14,393 bases of DNA from Pseudomonadota bacterium. Lineage in GTDB: Bacteria; Pseudomonadota; Gammaproteobacteria; UBA4575. The notes beneath the pieces were generated by a model that had not been told where the DNA came from, made no database searches, and saw nothing but the letters and a program-made list of their open reading frames with translations. The DNA lies in the NCBI GenBank assembly GCA_009839635.1, contig VXPJ01000061.1, positions 1 through 14,393 on the forward strand, given 5' to 3'. Positions 1 through 8,320 of this stretch are shown here, one piece after another; position 1 is the stretch's first letter, and every line of letters starts with the position of its first letter. Both the position numbers and the translations under genes were made by a program.

Positions 1-438
1 GTGATAATTCCGTGGCGACAGGTAGATCGTTGCAAACTTGCCACGCTCGCATAAGCGCCCGTAATTGCAAGTACCTCCCAGCAGGTCGCGCATGGAAAAC
101 CAGCGCCCCTTGGCCTGGATCGCCCGGTGGCTGGCATAGTCCGAAATCTGGCTGATGCGCCCGTCGGCAGGACTGACGATGACATCGGCCCCGGGTGCGA
201 TGGGACGTGCGCCAGGGATCAACTGGCGTGTGAAAAAGTCATCGAAACTTGCATAGTCTTCGGGATGGGCATGGCGGGCTTCCTGCATGTCCACATCGAA
301 GGCGCGTATGAACATGCGAATAGCGGGATTTTTCAAAGGCGTTCCTAGGTGCGTAGCCCAGAAGGTCACGCGCGATACGAGGTGATGGGGAAACAGGCGG
401 AACAACCACCCCTTGCAATGCTTCCACACGGTATTCAT
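1..438 (-). CDS. psd: phosphatidylserine decarboxylase proenzyme, N-terminal 146 residues (partial)
   Basis: Pyruvoyl-dependent inner-membrane enzyme that decarboxylates phosphatidylserine to phosphatidylethanolamine. The frame is open from ATG at 438 down to base 1 with no stop, so the C-terminal half, including the self-cleavage LGST-type site, lies outside the window. Visible family landmarks are FDVDMQEA (47-54), the DDFFTRQL segment (66-73), SPADGRISQI (89-98) whose Asp92 matches the catalytic Asp90 of E. coli Psd, IQAKG (107-111), and YLSPRNYH at the very edge, where His146 matches E. coli His144. Start choice: AGGGA lies 6 nt before the ATG, and the N-terminus has the usual length for the family. 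It lies 49 nt downstream of the small membrane-protein gene in the same direction, so the two may be co-transcribed. Identification is from residue motifs and is firm; only truncation by the window edge limits it. Confidence 0.95.
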   Translation of the reverse strand, partial: MNTVWKHCKGWLFRLFPHHLVSRVTFWATHLGTPLKNPAIRMFIRAFDVDMQEARHAHPEDYASFDDFFTRQLIPGARPIAPGADVIVSPADGRISQISDYASHRAIQAKGRWFSMRDLLGGTCNYGRLCERGKFATIYLSPRNYH

Positions 439-487
439 CAGCGTCCCTGTCAGGTGTAATAAATTTTCAGTGTCTTGGAATGATCCG

Positions 488-694
488 TCATGGCCCGGGT
501 TCTGGTTCCGGCATCACGTACTTAACTAAGGGTTGCGAGGCAACATGTTGCTGCGGCTCTAGCTCAGGATTCGCTCCCGGATACATCCCGTTAAAAAGAG
601 CCATGCAAACCGTGAAGCCTGCGATTGCCAGCAGCATGTAAATGTCTCGCCAGAACATCTTGCGGATCTTGGGATATTTTGATTCAGGGCTCAT
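488..694 (-). CDS. small single-pass membrane protein, unknown function
   Basis: I do not recognise this protein. From ATG at 694 it has 68 residues: a basic N-terminus (SKYPKIRK), one hydrophobic segment (about residues 18-35, DIYMLLAIAGFTVCMALF), then a short Pro/Glu/Gln-rich tail ending PEPEPGP. The basic-then-hydrophobic order suggests an inner-membrane anchor with the tail on the periplasmic side, which is inference. An in-frame ATG at 730 would add 12 residues, but neither start has a well-spaced Shine-Dalgarno: AAAGGA is 17 nt before the 694 ATG. A TACAAT hexamer (704-709, minus strand) sits 9 nt before the 694 start and could be a -10 element. It lies 49 nt upstream of psd and diverges from aroC. 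It could be a non-gene, but the clear membrane segment and its position before psd favour coding. Confidence 0.55.
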   Translation of the reverse strand: MSPESKYPKIRKMFWRDIYMLLAIAGFTVCMALFNGMYPGANPELEPQQHVASQPLVKYVMPEPEPGP

Positions 695-763
695 GACCGC
701 AGCATTGTATATCCTTTTAAGACCGGACATGGAAGCTGTACCAGACAGTCGGTTTACCGGAAA

Positions 764-772
764 TGCTATGAT
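764..772 (+). promoter_or_regulatory. candidate extended -10 promoter of aroC
   Basis: TGCTATGAT is an extended -10 element: TGn followed by TATGAT, which matches 5 of 6 bases of TATAAT. No good -35 hexamer lies at 16-18 bp (GACAGT at 744-749 is weak), which an extended -10 can tolerate. Only 6 nt separate the hexamer from the aroC ATG, so the predicted transcription start falls on or next to the start codon. Motif inspection only. Confidence 0.4.
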
Positions 773-778
773 TGGCGG

Positions 779-1879
779 ATGCCCGGCAATACCTATGGAA
801 AATTATTCACGGTCACTTCTTTTGGCGAAAGTCATGGAAGTGCGATCGGCTGCATCGTCGATGGCTGCCCCCCTGGACTGGAACTGGAGGCCTCGGACCT
901 GCAGGTTGATCTCGATAGGCGGCGCCCCGGCAAGACGCGCCATACCTCGCAACGGCGCGAACCGGACCAGGTCGAGATCCTGTCCGGCACCTTTGAGGGC
1001 CGAACCACCGGCACGCCCATCGGCCTGATCATCTACAACCAGGATGCGCGCTCCAAGGACTACAACAATATCAAGGAGAAGTTTCGCCCGGGCCATGCGG
1101 ACTACACCTACCTGAAAAAGTACGGTCGGCGTGACTATCGCGGCGGCGGTCGTTCTTCGGCGCGCGAGACTGCCATGCGGGTGGCCGCAGGTGCGATTGC
1201 AAAAAAATGCCTGATGCAGGGATCCGGAATCGAAATTCGCGGCTACCTTTCACAGCTGGGCCCGATTGAAATTGAGCACAAGGACTGGGAAGCGGTGGAA
1301 GCCAACCCCTTCTTCTGCCCGGATGCGGACAAGGTTGCGGAACTTGAGAACTTTATGGACGGGCTTCGCAAGCAGGGGGATTCGACCGGAGCCCAGGTCA
1401 CGGTGGTCGCCAGTGGCATGACTCCGGGGTTGGGAGAGCCCGTATTTGACCGTCTGGATGCCGATATCGCCCATGCCATGATGAGCATCAACGCGGTCAA
1501 GGGCGTGGAAATTGGAGCCGGATTCGGATGCGTGGGGCAGATGGGCAGTCAGTGCCGCGATGAAATAAGCCCGGAGGGATTTCTCTCCAACAACGCGGGC
1601 GGGGTGTTGGGTGGCATCTCCACCGGCCAGGATCTTCGCGTCAGCGTGGCATTCAAGCCAACGTCAAGTATCCGTATTCCCGGAAAAACTGTGGACGTTC
1701 GGGGCGAAGCTACGGAAATCGTCACGACCGGACGCCATGACCCCTGCGTGGGCATCCGCGGTGTGCCGATCGCCGAGGCGATGCTCGCCCTGGTAGTCGT
1801 GGACCATGTGCTCCGCCACCGTGCGCAAAACCTCGATGTGGACTGTGCCACACCGGATATCCCGTCTTCGGTGCCCTGA
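779..1879 (+). CDS. aroC: chorismate synthase
   Basis: Catalyses the FMN-dependent anti-1,4-elimination of phosphate from EPSP to give chorismate, the last shikimate-pathway step, in the cytosol. It has 366 residues, close to the E. coli enzyme. Landmarks in order: GNTYGKLF and FGESHG (3-20, His19), the DLDRRRPGK and QRREPDQVEILSG stretches, RPGHADYTY with His106, RDYRGGGRSSARET, GGVLGGISTGQ, FKPTSSI, and RHDPCVGIRGVPIAEAM (His320, Asp321). The start at 779 is fixed by alignment with the conserved MxGNTxG N-terminus. No Shine-Dalgarno stands at normal distance, since GGCGG directly abuts the ATG. It is the first gene of the aroC-MFS-leuCDB-asd run and diverges from the small membrane-protein gene. 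Nothing is missing. Confidence 0.97.
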   Translation: MPGNTYGKLFTVTSFGESHGSAIGCIVDGCPPGLELEASDLQVDLDRRRPGKTRHTSQRREPDQVEILSGTFEGRTTGTPIGLIIYNQDARSKDYNNIKEKFRPGHADYTYLKKYGRRDYRGGGRSSARETAMRVAAGAIAKKCLMQGSGIEIRGYLSQLGPIEIEHKDWEAVEANPFFCPDADKVAELENFMDGLRKQGDSTGAQVTVVASGMTPGLGEPVFDRLDADIAHAMMSINAVKGVEIGAGFGCVGQMGSQCRDEISPEGFLSNNAGGVLGGISTGQDLRVSVAFKPTSSIRIPGKTVDVRGEATEIVTTGRHDPCVGIRGVPIAEAMLALVVVDHVLRHRAQNLDVDCATPDIPSSVP

Positions 1880-1926
1880 GCACCCGGCTGGCAGCTGAAC
1901 CTGTAACGGCCTGATCTGGAACAAGT

Positions 1927-3120
1927 ATGCTGTCCGGACAGCAACAGTCTGCAAGGCGCAGAAGGCACGCCACGGTCTATTTCTTCTACTACGCGACGCT
2001 CGGCGCGCTGCTTCCGTACTGGAGCCTGTATCTGCAGCACCTCGACTTCAATGCCCGCCAGATCGGCGAGCTTGGAGCCGTGCTTCTGGCGACCAAGATC
2101 ATCGCGCCAACGATATGGGCGTACCTTGCAGACCGCGCCGGTGAGCGCATGCGGGTCGCCCGCTACGCCGTGTTTGCGGGCATATGCGTGTTTGCTTTGG
2201 TGCTTCCGGTACGCGAGTACTGGACCATGCTGCTGGTGCTGGCGGGGTTTGGATTTTTCTGGAATGCGGCCTTGCCCCAGTTCGAGGCCACTACCATGAA
2301 TTTTCTGGGAAAGGACCGGTATCAGTACGGGCGCGTGCGGCTGTGGGGCTCGATCGGGTTCCTGGTTTCCGTGCTGGTGCTGGCGCTGGTGGTGCGCGGT
2401 GAAGGGATTCGGTTCCTGCCGTGGGCGATCCTCGTGATCCTGTGCGGTATCTGGCTGAGCAGCCTGCGTGTACAGGATTCGCCCACCATCGGCCACGCAA
2501 GCCGGGACGTTTCATTGCTGGATACCTGCTGGCAGGCGCCGGTCATTGCCTTGCTGCTGGCAGCATTTCTCATACAGATGAGCCACGGTGCCTATTACAC
2601 GTTTTTCAGCATCTACCTGGAGGATCTGGGGTATCCGCGAACCGCGGTGGGTCAACTGTGGATGCTGGGGGTGGTTGCCGAGATCGTGCTGTTCCTCATG
2701 GTATACCGGCTGCTGTCGAAATTTGGCGCACCGCGCCTGCTGGGGATGGCCATGCTGCTGACCGCGTTTCGCTGGTGGCTGATCGCCATGTATGCAGACA
2801 ATCTGCCTGTGTTGCTGGCGGCCCAGTTGCTGCACGCGGCCTCCTACGGGCTGTTTCATGCCGCGGCGATCTGCATGATCGATGAATACTTCCCAGTACC
2901 GCTGCAAAGCCGCGGCATGGCACTTTATTCCAGTGTCAGCTTTGGTCTGGGAATTTCGCTAGGCAGCCTTGTGAGCGGGTATACTTGGAGCGCCGTCGGC
3001 GCCTCCGGGGTCTACCTGCTGGCGGCCGGCATGGCCGCCTTCGCGCTGCTTCAGTATCTGTGGCTGGGTGAGCGCGGTGGAGCACGGCATAAGCGACACA
3101 GGCCTGCAGGATCACGATGA
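1927..3120 (+). CDS. MFS transporter, HcaT-like (MFS_1-like family)
   Basis: Predicted 12-helix inner-membrane secondary transporter of 397 residues. The N-terminus runs YFFYYATLGALLPYWSLYL, resembling E. coli HcaT, followed by an ADRAGERMRVAR loop (motif A-like, about 60-71). A YGRVRLWGSIGFL block (about 134-146) is the hallmark of the HcaT/3-phenylpropionate-type subfamily. Further helices follow to about residue 380, with a basic C-terminal tail. The substrate cannot be read from sequence, and the HcaT name reflects the subfamily only. It lies 47 nt after aroC, and its TGA stop overlaps the leuC start by 4 nt, so it is probably translated with leuC and may serve a metabolite of these pathways. 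Only a weak GGAA-type ribosome site precedes the ATG at 1927. Confidence 0.88.
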   Translation: MLSGQQQSARRRRHATVYFFYYATLGALLPYWSLYLQHLDFNARQIGELGAVLLATKIIAPTIWAYLADRAGERMRVARYAVFAGICVFALVLPVREYWTMLLVLAGFGFFWNAALPQFEATTMNFLGKDRYQYGRVRLWGSIGFLVSVLVLALVVRGEGIRFLPWAILVILCGIWLSSLRVQDSPTIGHASRDVSLLDTCWQAPVIALLLAAFLIQMSHGAYYTFFSIYLEDLGYPRTAVGQLWMLGVVAEIVLFLMVYRLLSKFGAPRLLGMAMLLTAFRWWLIAMYADNLPVLLAAQLLHAASYGLFHAAAICMIDEYFPVPLQSRGMALYSSVSFGLGISLGSLVSGYTWSAVGASGVYLLAAGMAAFALLQYLWLGERGGARHKRHRPAGSR

Positions 3121-4508
3121 TGGAAAACGATACCTTGTATGACAAAGTCTGGAGAAGTCACAGCGTACATGAGCGCGATGACGGCATGACGTTGCTGTAC
3201 ATCGACCGGCATCTGGTGCACGAGGTGACGTCACCGCAGGCATTCGAGGGGTTGCGCATTGCCGGCCGGGCTCCCTGGCGCAGGGATTCCATCCTCGCCA
3301 CCGCGGATCACAACGTGCCGACCACGGATCGAAGCCAGGGGATCGAGGATCCCATCTCCAGGCGGCAGGTCGAAACGCTCGATGAAAATTGCAGGGATTT
3401 TTCGATCACGCAGTTCCCGATGCTGGATGTGCGCCAGGGAATCGTGCACGTGATCGGTCCCGAGCAGGGCGCCTCGCTGCCGGGCATGACTATCGTGTGC
3501 GGCGATTCGCACACCTCTACCCACGGTGCACTGGGCGCGCTTGCCTTTGGTATCGGGACCTCCGAGGTGGAACACGTGCTCGCGACCCAGTGCCTGCTGC
3601 TGAAAAAGTCGAAGAACATGCAGATCCGGGTGGACGGTAGACTGCCTCCCGGGGTGACCTCCAAGGACATCATCCTTGCCGTCATCGGACGGCTGGGTAC
3701 GGCCGGGGCCACCGGCTACACGGCCGAGTACGCGGGGGCTGCGATCCGCGCGCTCTCCGTGGAAGGGCGCATGACGATGTGCAACATGTCCATCGAAGCG
3801 GGTGCGCGTGCCGGCATGATCGCCGTCGACGATACCACCCTGGAGTACGTGGCCGGTCGACCGTTTGCCCCACAAGGGACCATGTGGGACCAGGCGCTGG
3901 CCTACTGGCAAACCCTGAAGAGCGATGCCGGGGCGAAGTTCGATGCCGTGGTGCAACTGGATGCCGGTGACCTCAAGCCGCAGGTCACCTGGGGGACCTC
4001 CCCGGAGATGGTGACCGATGTCGATGGTGTCGTCCCACAGGACGACAGTGTGGATCACCGCAATGCGCTGCAGTACATGGGCCTGCAGCCCGGAACCCCG
4101 ATCGAGGCGATCGAGATCGACAAGGTGTTCATTGGTTCCTGCACCAATTCCCGGATCGAGGACCTGCGCGAGGCGGCCGGGCTGATTCAGGACCGCAGCG
4201 TGGCAGACAATGTCAAGCTGGCCATGGTGGTGCCGGGTTCGGGTCTGGTGAAGCGCCAGGCCGAGGAGGAGGGTCTGGACCGGATTTTCAAATCGGCCGG
4301 GTTCGAGTGGCGCGAGCCGGGCTGCTCGATGTGTCTGGGCATGAATGCGGACCAGCTCGAGCCGGGAGAGCGTTGTGCGTCTACCTCCAACCGGAATTTC
4401 GAAGGGCGCCAGGGCAAGGGCGGACGCACCCACCTGGTGAGTCCGGTGATGGCCGTGGGTGCAGCCTTGCATGGACATTTTGTCGATGTCAGGAAGTGGA
4501 TGCCATGA
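3117..4508 (+). CDS. leuC: 3-isopropylmalate dehydratase large subunit
   Basis: Large, [4Fe-4S]-carrying subunit of isopropylmalate isomerase; with LeuD it converts 2-isopropylmalate to 3-isopropylmalate in leucine synthesis. It has 463 residues (E. coli 466). The cluster ligands are Cys342 (in GSCTNSR), Cys403 and Cys406 (in PGCSMC). Other signatures are LLYIDRHLVHEVTSPQAF, TIVCGDSHTSTHG, GIGTSEVEHVLATQ and GERCASTSNRNFEGRQGKGGRTHLVSP. The start could be ATG 3117 or the adjacent ATG 3120. AGGA at 3108-3111 serves either one (5 or 8 nt), and 3117 overlaps the upstream MFS stop (ATGA). Because the MFS gene abuts it, there is no room for a leucine leader peptide or attenuator. The end overlaps leuD by 4 nt. 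Confidence 0.97.
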   Translation: MMENDTLYDKVWRSHSVHERDDGMTLLYIDRHLVHEVTSPQAFEGLRIAGRAPWRRDSILATADHNVPTTDRSQGIEDPISRRQVETLDENCRDFSITQFPMLDVRQGIVHVIGPEQGASLPGMTIVCGDSHTSTHGALGALAFGIGTSEVEHVLATQCLLLKKSKNMQIRVDGRLPPGVTSKDIILAVIGRLGTAGATGYTAEYAGAAIRALSVEGRMTMCNMSIEAGARAGMIAVDDTTLEYVAGRPFAPQGTMWDQALAYWQTLKSDAGAKFDAVVQLDAGDLKPQVTWGTSPEMVTDVDGVVPQDDSVDHRNALQYMGLQPGTPIEAIEIDKVFIGSCTNSRIEDLREAAGLIQDRSVADNVKLAMVVPGSGLVKRQAEEEGLDRIFKSAGFEWREPGCSMCLGMNADQLEPGERCASTSNRNFEGRQGKGGRTHLVSPVMAVGAALHGHFVDVRKWMP

Positions 4509-5143
4509 GACCCTTTACCCGCCTTGAGACTACCATGATGCCGCTCGATCGCAGCAACGTGGATACGGACGCCATCATTCCGCAGCAGTATCTGAAGTCG
4601 GTGAAGCGCACGGGTTTCGGCAAATACCTGTTTGACAACTGGCGCTACCTGGACCCGGGCACCTTGGACATGGACCCCGGACAACGCCGCACCGATCCGG
4701 ACTTTGTCCTCAACCAGGACGCGTTTGCAGGGGCGGAGGTGTTGCTGGTGCGGGAGAACTTCGGTTGCGGGTCCTCGCGCGAACATGCCGTGTGGTCCCT
4801 GCTGGACCATGGTTTCCGGGCGGTGATCGCCTCAAGCTTTGCCGATATTTTTTGCAGCAACAGCTACAAAAACGGACTGCTGCCGATTACCCTACAGGCA
4901 GAGGAAGTGAATGAGCTGTTCGAGCAGGTCGCTCAAGACCCCGCATTCAGCTGTGTACTGGACTTGGAGAAACAGGTCGTAAGGGGTATAAATGGCAGGG
5001 TTTTTTCTTTTGAAATCAGTGCCTTTCACAAGCACTGCTTGCTGAACGGTTTTGATGAAATCGATCTCACGCTGCAGCACGAGGACAAAATCAGGGCCTA
5101 CGAGAGCCAGATGAAGCAAGCCTTTCCCTGGCTGTTCCCCTGA
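4505..5143 (+). CDS. leuD: 3-isopropylmalate dehydratase small subunit
   Basis: Small swivel-domain subunit of isopropylmalate isomerase and partner of LeuC. It has 212 residues (E. coli 201). Signatures are MRPFTRLE, DRSNVDTDAIIPQQYLK, GKYLFDNWRY, ENFGCGSSREHAVW (the substrate-binding loop), ASSFADIFCSNSYKNGLLP, and a typical DLTLQHEDKIRAYE C-terminus. The start at 4505 overlaps the leuC stop in an ATGA arrangement. The frame stays open upstream inside leuC, but the family N-terminus begins at this ATG. The last third is visibly richer in A and T than the rest (see the candidate internal promoter). Confidence 0.97.
   Translation: MRPFTRLETTMMPLDRSNVDTDAIIPQQYLKSVKRTGFGKYLFDNWRYLDPGTLDMDPGQRRTDPDFVLNQDAFAGAEVLLVRENFGCGSSREHAVWSLLDHGFRAVIASSFADIFCSNSYKNGLLPITLQAEEVNELFEQVAQDPAFSCVLDLEKQVVRGINGRVFSFEISAFHKHCLLNGFDEIDLTLQHEDKIRAYESQMKQAFPWLFP
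4964..4991 (+). promoter_or_regulatory. weak candidate internal promoter within leuD
   Basis: TTGGAG (4964-4969), a 16-bp spacer and TATAAA (4986-4991) resemble a sigma70 promoter, with 3 of 6 and 5 of 6 bases matching. It lies in an AT-rich patch of an otherwise GC-rich gene and is followed by a T-rich run. If active, it would add transcription of leuB and asd. It could equally be chance within coding sequence. Confidence 0.2.
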
Positions 5144-5172
5144 TATTTTTACAATAGGATTTTTACTGACTC

Positions 5173-6255
5173 ATGCACAAGGTTCTGTTATTGCCGGGTG
5201 ACGGTATCGGCCCTGAAGTCATCGCCGAGGTTCGCAAGGTCCTGACCTTCCTCGTGGACGAACGTGGTCTTGCTCTCGAACTCGAGGAAGCCCTGGTCGG
5301 TGGCTGTGCCTACGACGACGATGGCAACCCGCTGCCCGGGAAAACCCTGGAACTTGCCCGCGCTGCCGATGCGGTGGTGCTCGGCGCGGTCGGCGGGCCC
5401 CGGTACGATCATGTGGAGCGCGAGTTGCGACCGGAGAAGGGATTGTTGCGCCTGCGCGCAGAACTCGGCCTGTTTGCGAATTTGCGCCCGGCGATCCTGT
5501 TTGAGGATCTGGCCGATGCATCTTCACTGAAACAGGAGAACGTGGCCGGCCTCGATATCATGATCGTTCGCGAACTGACCGGGGGGCTCTACTTCGGCGA
5601 GCCGCGGGGAATCCGCTTGCTCGAGGGAGAGCTTCGCCAGGGATTCAACACGCTGGCCTACGACGAAAACGAGATCGAACGCATCGCGAAGACCGCATTC
5701 CAGATTGCGCAGGGCAGAAACCGGCGTCTTTGCTCCGTGGACAAGGCCAATGTGCTGGAAGTCTCGGAGCTGTGGCGGGAAGTCGTGAGCCGGGTGCATC
5801 AGGACTATCCCGAGGTGTCCCTGAGCCACATGTATGTCGATAACGCGGCCATGCAACTGGTTCGTGACCCGAATCAGTTCGATGTCGTGCTGACCGAAAA
5901 CATGTTCGGCGATATCCTCTCCGATATTGCCGCCATGCTGACCGGATCGATCGGCATGCTGCCGTCCGCTTCGCTGAACGATGCAGACCAGGGCCTGTAC
6001 GAGCCCGTGCATGGTTCGGCTCCCGATATTGCCGGCCAGGATGTGGCCAACCCGCTGGCGGCCATTCTCTCGGCTGCGATGATGTTGCGCTACAGCCTGG
6101 ATGAACCCGGCATGGCGGAGCGCATCGAGCAGGCGGTGGGTCAGGTGATTGTCGAGGGACTTCGAACGCAGGATATTGTATATTCCGCGCGGCAGTACAT
6201 CGGAACCCGGGAAATGGGCGATTCCGTGGTTCGTGCACTGTCGAATCAAGCATAG
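5173..6255 (+). CDS. leuB: 3-isopropylmalate dehydrogenase
   Basis: NAD-dependent, Mg/Mn-dependent oxidative decarboxylase that converts 3-isopropylmalate to 2-ketoisocaproate (third leucine step), acting as a cytosolic homodimer. It has 360 residues, the usual length. Landmarks are LLLPGDGIGPEV at the N-terminus, GAVGGPRYD, LRAELGLFANLRPA, RELTGGLYFGEPRG, SVDKANVLEVS, MYVDNAAMQLV, GDILSDIAAMLTGSIGMLPSASL, and VHGSAPDIAGQDVANPLA. The metal/substrate acidic residues Asp223, Asp247 and Asp251 are present. It starts 29 nt after leuD. AGGA stands 13 nt before the ATG, which is rather far, but no other start fits the N-terminal motif. It shares the operon with leuCD and asd. Confidence 0.97.
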   Translation: MHKVLLLPGDGIGPEVIAEVRKVLTFLVDERGLALELEEALVGGCAYDDDGNPLPGKTLELARAADAVVLGAVGGPRYDHVERELRPEKGLLRLRAELGLFANLRPAILFEDLADASSLKQENVAGLDIMIVRELTGGLYFGEPRGIRLLEGELRQGFNTLAYDENEIERIAKTAFQIAQGRNRRLCSVDKANVLEVSELWREVVSRVHQDYPEVSLSHMYVDNAAMQLVRDPNQFDVVLTENMFGDILSDIAAMLTGSIGMLPSASLNDADQGLYEPVHGSAPDIAGQDVANPLAAILSAAMMLRYSLDEPGMAERIEQAVGQVIVEGLRTQDIVYSARQYIGTREMGDSVVRALSNQA

Positions 6256-6272
6256 AAAAACTGATACAGACC

Positions 6273-7292
<1,020 letters not shown>

Positions 7293-7360
7293 GGGCGCAC
7301 GGACCGCCTTCGACGTCACGTTCATCCGCCCTGCAGCGCACGGATTCTTGCCGGAGTGTC

Positions 7361-7387
7361 ATGATGAGTGCACCAGACGAGTCGTGA
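7361..7387 (+). other. possible 8-9-codon upstream ORF before the SDR gene
   Basis: ATG ATG AGT GCA CCA GAC GAG TCG TGA encodes M-M-S-A-P-D-E-S. GGAG stands 7 nt before the second ATG. Its TGA overlaps the Shine-Dalgarno of the following SDR gene, so ribosomes ending here would sit on that site. It may be chance, and the peptide itself shows no regulatory residue bias. Confidence 0.15.
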
Positions 7388-7394
7388 GGGACCT

Positions 7395-8252
7395 GTGATC
7401 CAGCGAAACATAGTCATCACCGGCTGCTCGAGCGGTATCGGACGAAGGGCGGCCGAGATGCTGTCCGAGCGCGGCTATCGCGTACTTGCAACCGCGCGCA
7501 AGACAGAAGACCTGGAGCAGCTCGAAAAAGACGGTTTCGAAGCCCTGGACTTGGACCTGGGGGATCCGGCGAGTGTGTCGGCGCTGGCGAAAGAGGTACT
7601 GGCGCGAACCCACGGAAGGGTCTATGGGCTGTTCAACAATGGAGCCTACGGGCAGCCGGGTGCGGTTGAAGACCTGTCTCGCGACGTACTGCTGGCTCAA
7701 CTACAGACCAACGTTCTGGGCTGGCATGACCTGACCTGCCGGCTTTTGCCTTCCATGCGTGCCAACGGTGCCGGGCGCATCATCCAGAACAGTTCGCTAC
7801 TTGGCCTTGTGGCACTGCATTACCGGGGCGCGTATGTGGCAAGCAAGTACGCCATTGAGGGCTTGACCGATACCCTGAGACTGGAGCTGTCCGGTTCAGG
7901 CATCTATGTGTCGCTGATCGAACCCGGGCCGGTCACCAGTCGCTTTCGGGAAAACGCGTACGCGGCATTCAAGGCCAACATCGATCCGTCCAGGAGCGTC
8001 CACCGAGATATCTATACTGTCGTTGAGGAACGTCTGGCGGCAGAGGACGACACCACACCGTTCACGCTGCCTGCGGATGCCGTGGTGAAAAAAGTCATCC
8101 ATGCCCTGGAAGCTCGGCGACCCAAGGCCCACTACTACGTGACCGTACCGACATACCTGCTGGGCTATCTGAAGCGGATACTCACGGCGCAGCAACTGGA
8201 TCGCATCCTGCACGCTATCTCCCGCACCGAAAACCGGCCCGTGCCGAAATAA
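7395..8252 (+). CDS. short-chain dehydrogenase/reductase, YbbO-like
   Basis: Classical SDR of 285 residues, predicted cytosolic NAD(P)-dependent oxidoreductase; the substrate is unknown. The cofactor motif TGCSSGIG spans 9-16 and is followed by a Rossmann fold with ATARK after the second strand. An NNGAYG motif stands where most SDRs have NNAG. The catalytic triad is Ser134 (in QNSSLLG), Tyr147 and Lys151 (YVASK), with the canonical 13-residue Ser-Tyr spacing. IEPGPVTSRF follows. The C-terminal third aligns by eye with E. coli YbbO, including the VVKKVIHAL and LGYLKRILTAQQLDRIL stretches, a possible membrane-contact helix. Start choice: GTG 7395 has GAGG 5 nt upstream. An in-frame GTG at 7368 would add nine residues but lacks a site of its own. 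It is 102 nt from asd, so it may be read through from that operon. It converges on the Bcr-type gene. Confidence 0.88.
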   Translation: MIQRNIVITGCSSGIGRRAAEMLSERGYRVLATARKTEDLEQLEKDGFEALDLDLGDPASVSALAKEVLARTHGRVYGLFNNGAYGQPGAVEDLSRDVLLAQLQTNVLGWHDLTCRLLPSMRANGAGRIIQNSSLLGLVALHYRGAYVASKYAIEGLTDTLRLELSGSGIYVSLIEPGPVTSRFRENAYAAFKANIDPSRSVHRDIYTVVEERLAAEDDTTPFTLPADAVVKKVIHALEARRPKAHYYVTVPTYLLGYLKRILTAQQLDRILHAISRTENRPVPK

Positions 8253-8320
8253 ATTCAGGACAAGACGGCAAATCAGCACACCCTTGTGCATGCCTGTCCG
8301 GGATTCAGATCTTCGTCCTT

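Noticed and set aside
1549..2496. 315-residue minus-strand frame across aroC and the MFS gene
   Set aside because: Low-complexity Gln/Arg/His-rich translation opposite two recognised genes.
3231..4478. 415-residue open frame on the minus strand across leuC
   Set aside because: It is the antisense of a clearly conserved leuC; its translation is His/Arg/Gly-rich with no recognisable domain, as expected for a shadow frame in GC-rich DNA.
4307..4504. N-terminal extension of leuD into leuC
   Set aside because: The added residues match no LeuD; the family N-terminus starts at ATG 4505, which overlaps the leuC stop.
7368..7394. Earlier GTG start of the SDR gene
   Set aside because: GTG 7395 has a well-spaced GAGG, and the nine extra residues are not part of the SDR fold.
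7293..7394. Terminator or attenuator after asd
   Set aside because: Only a 5-bp GGGCG/CGCCC pairing with a long loop and a repeated GCGCACGGA; no stable hairpin with a T tract.
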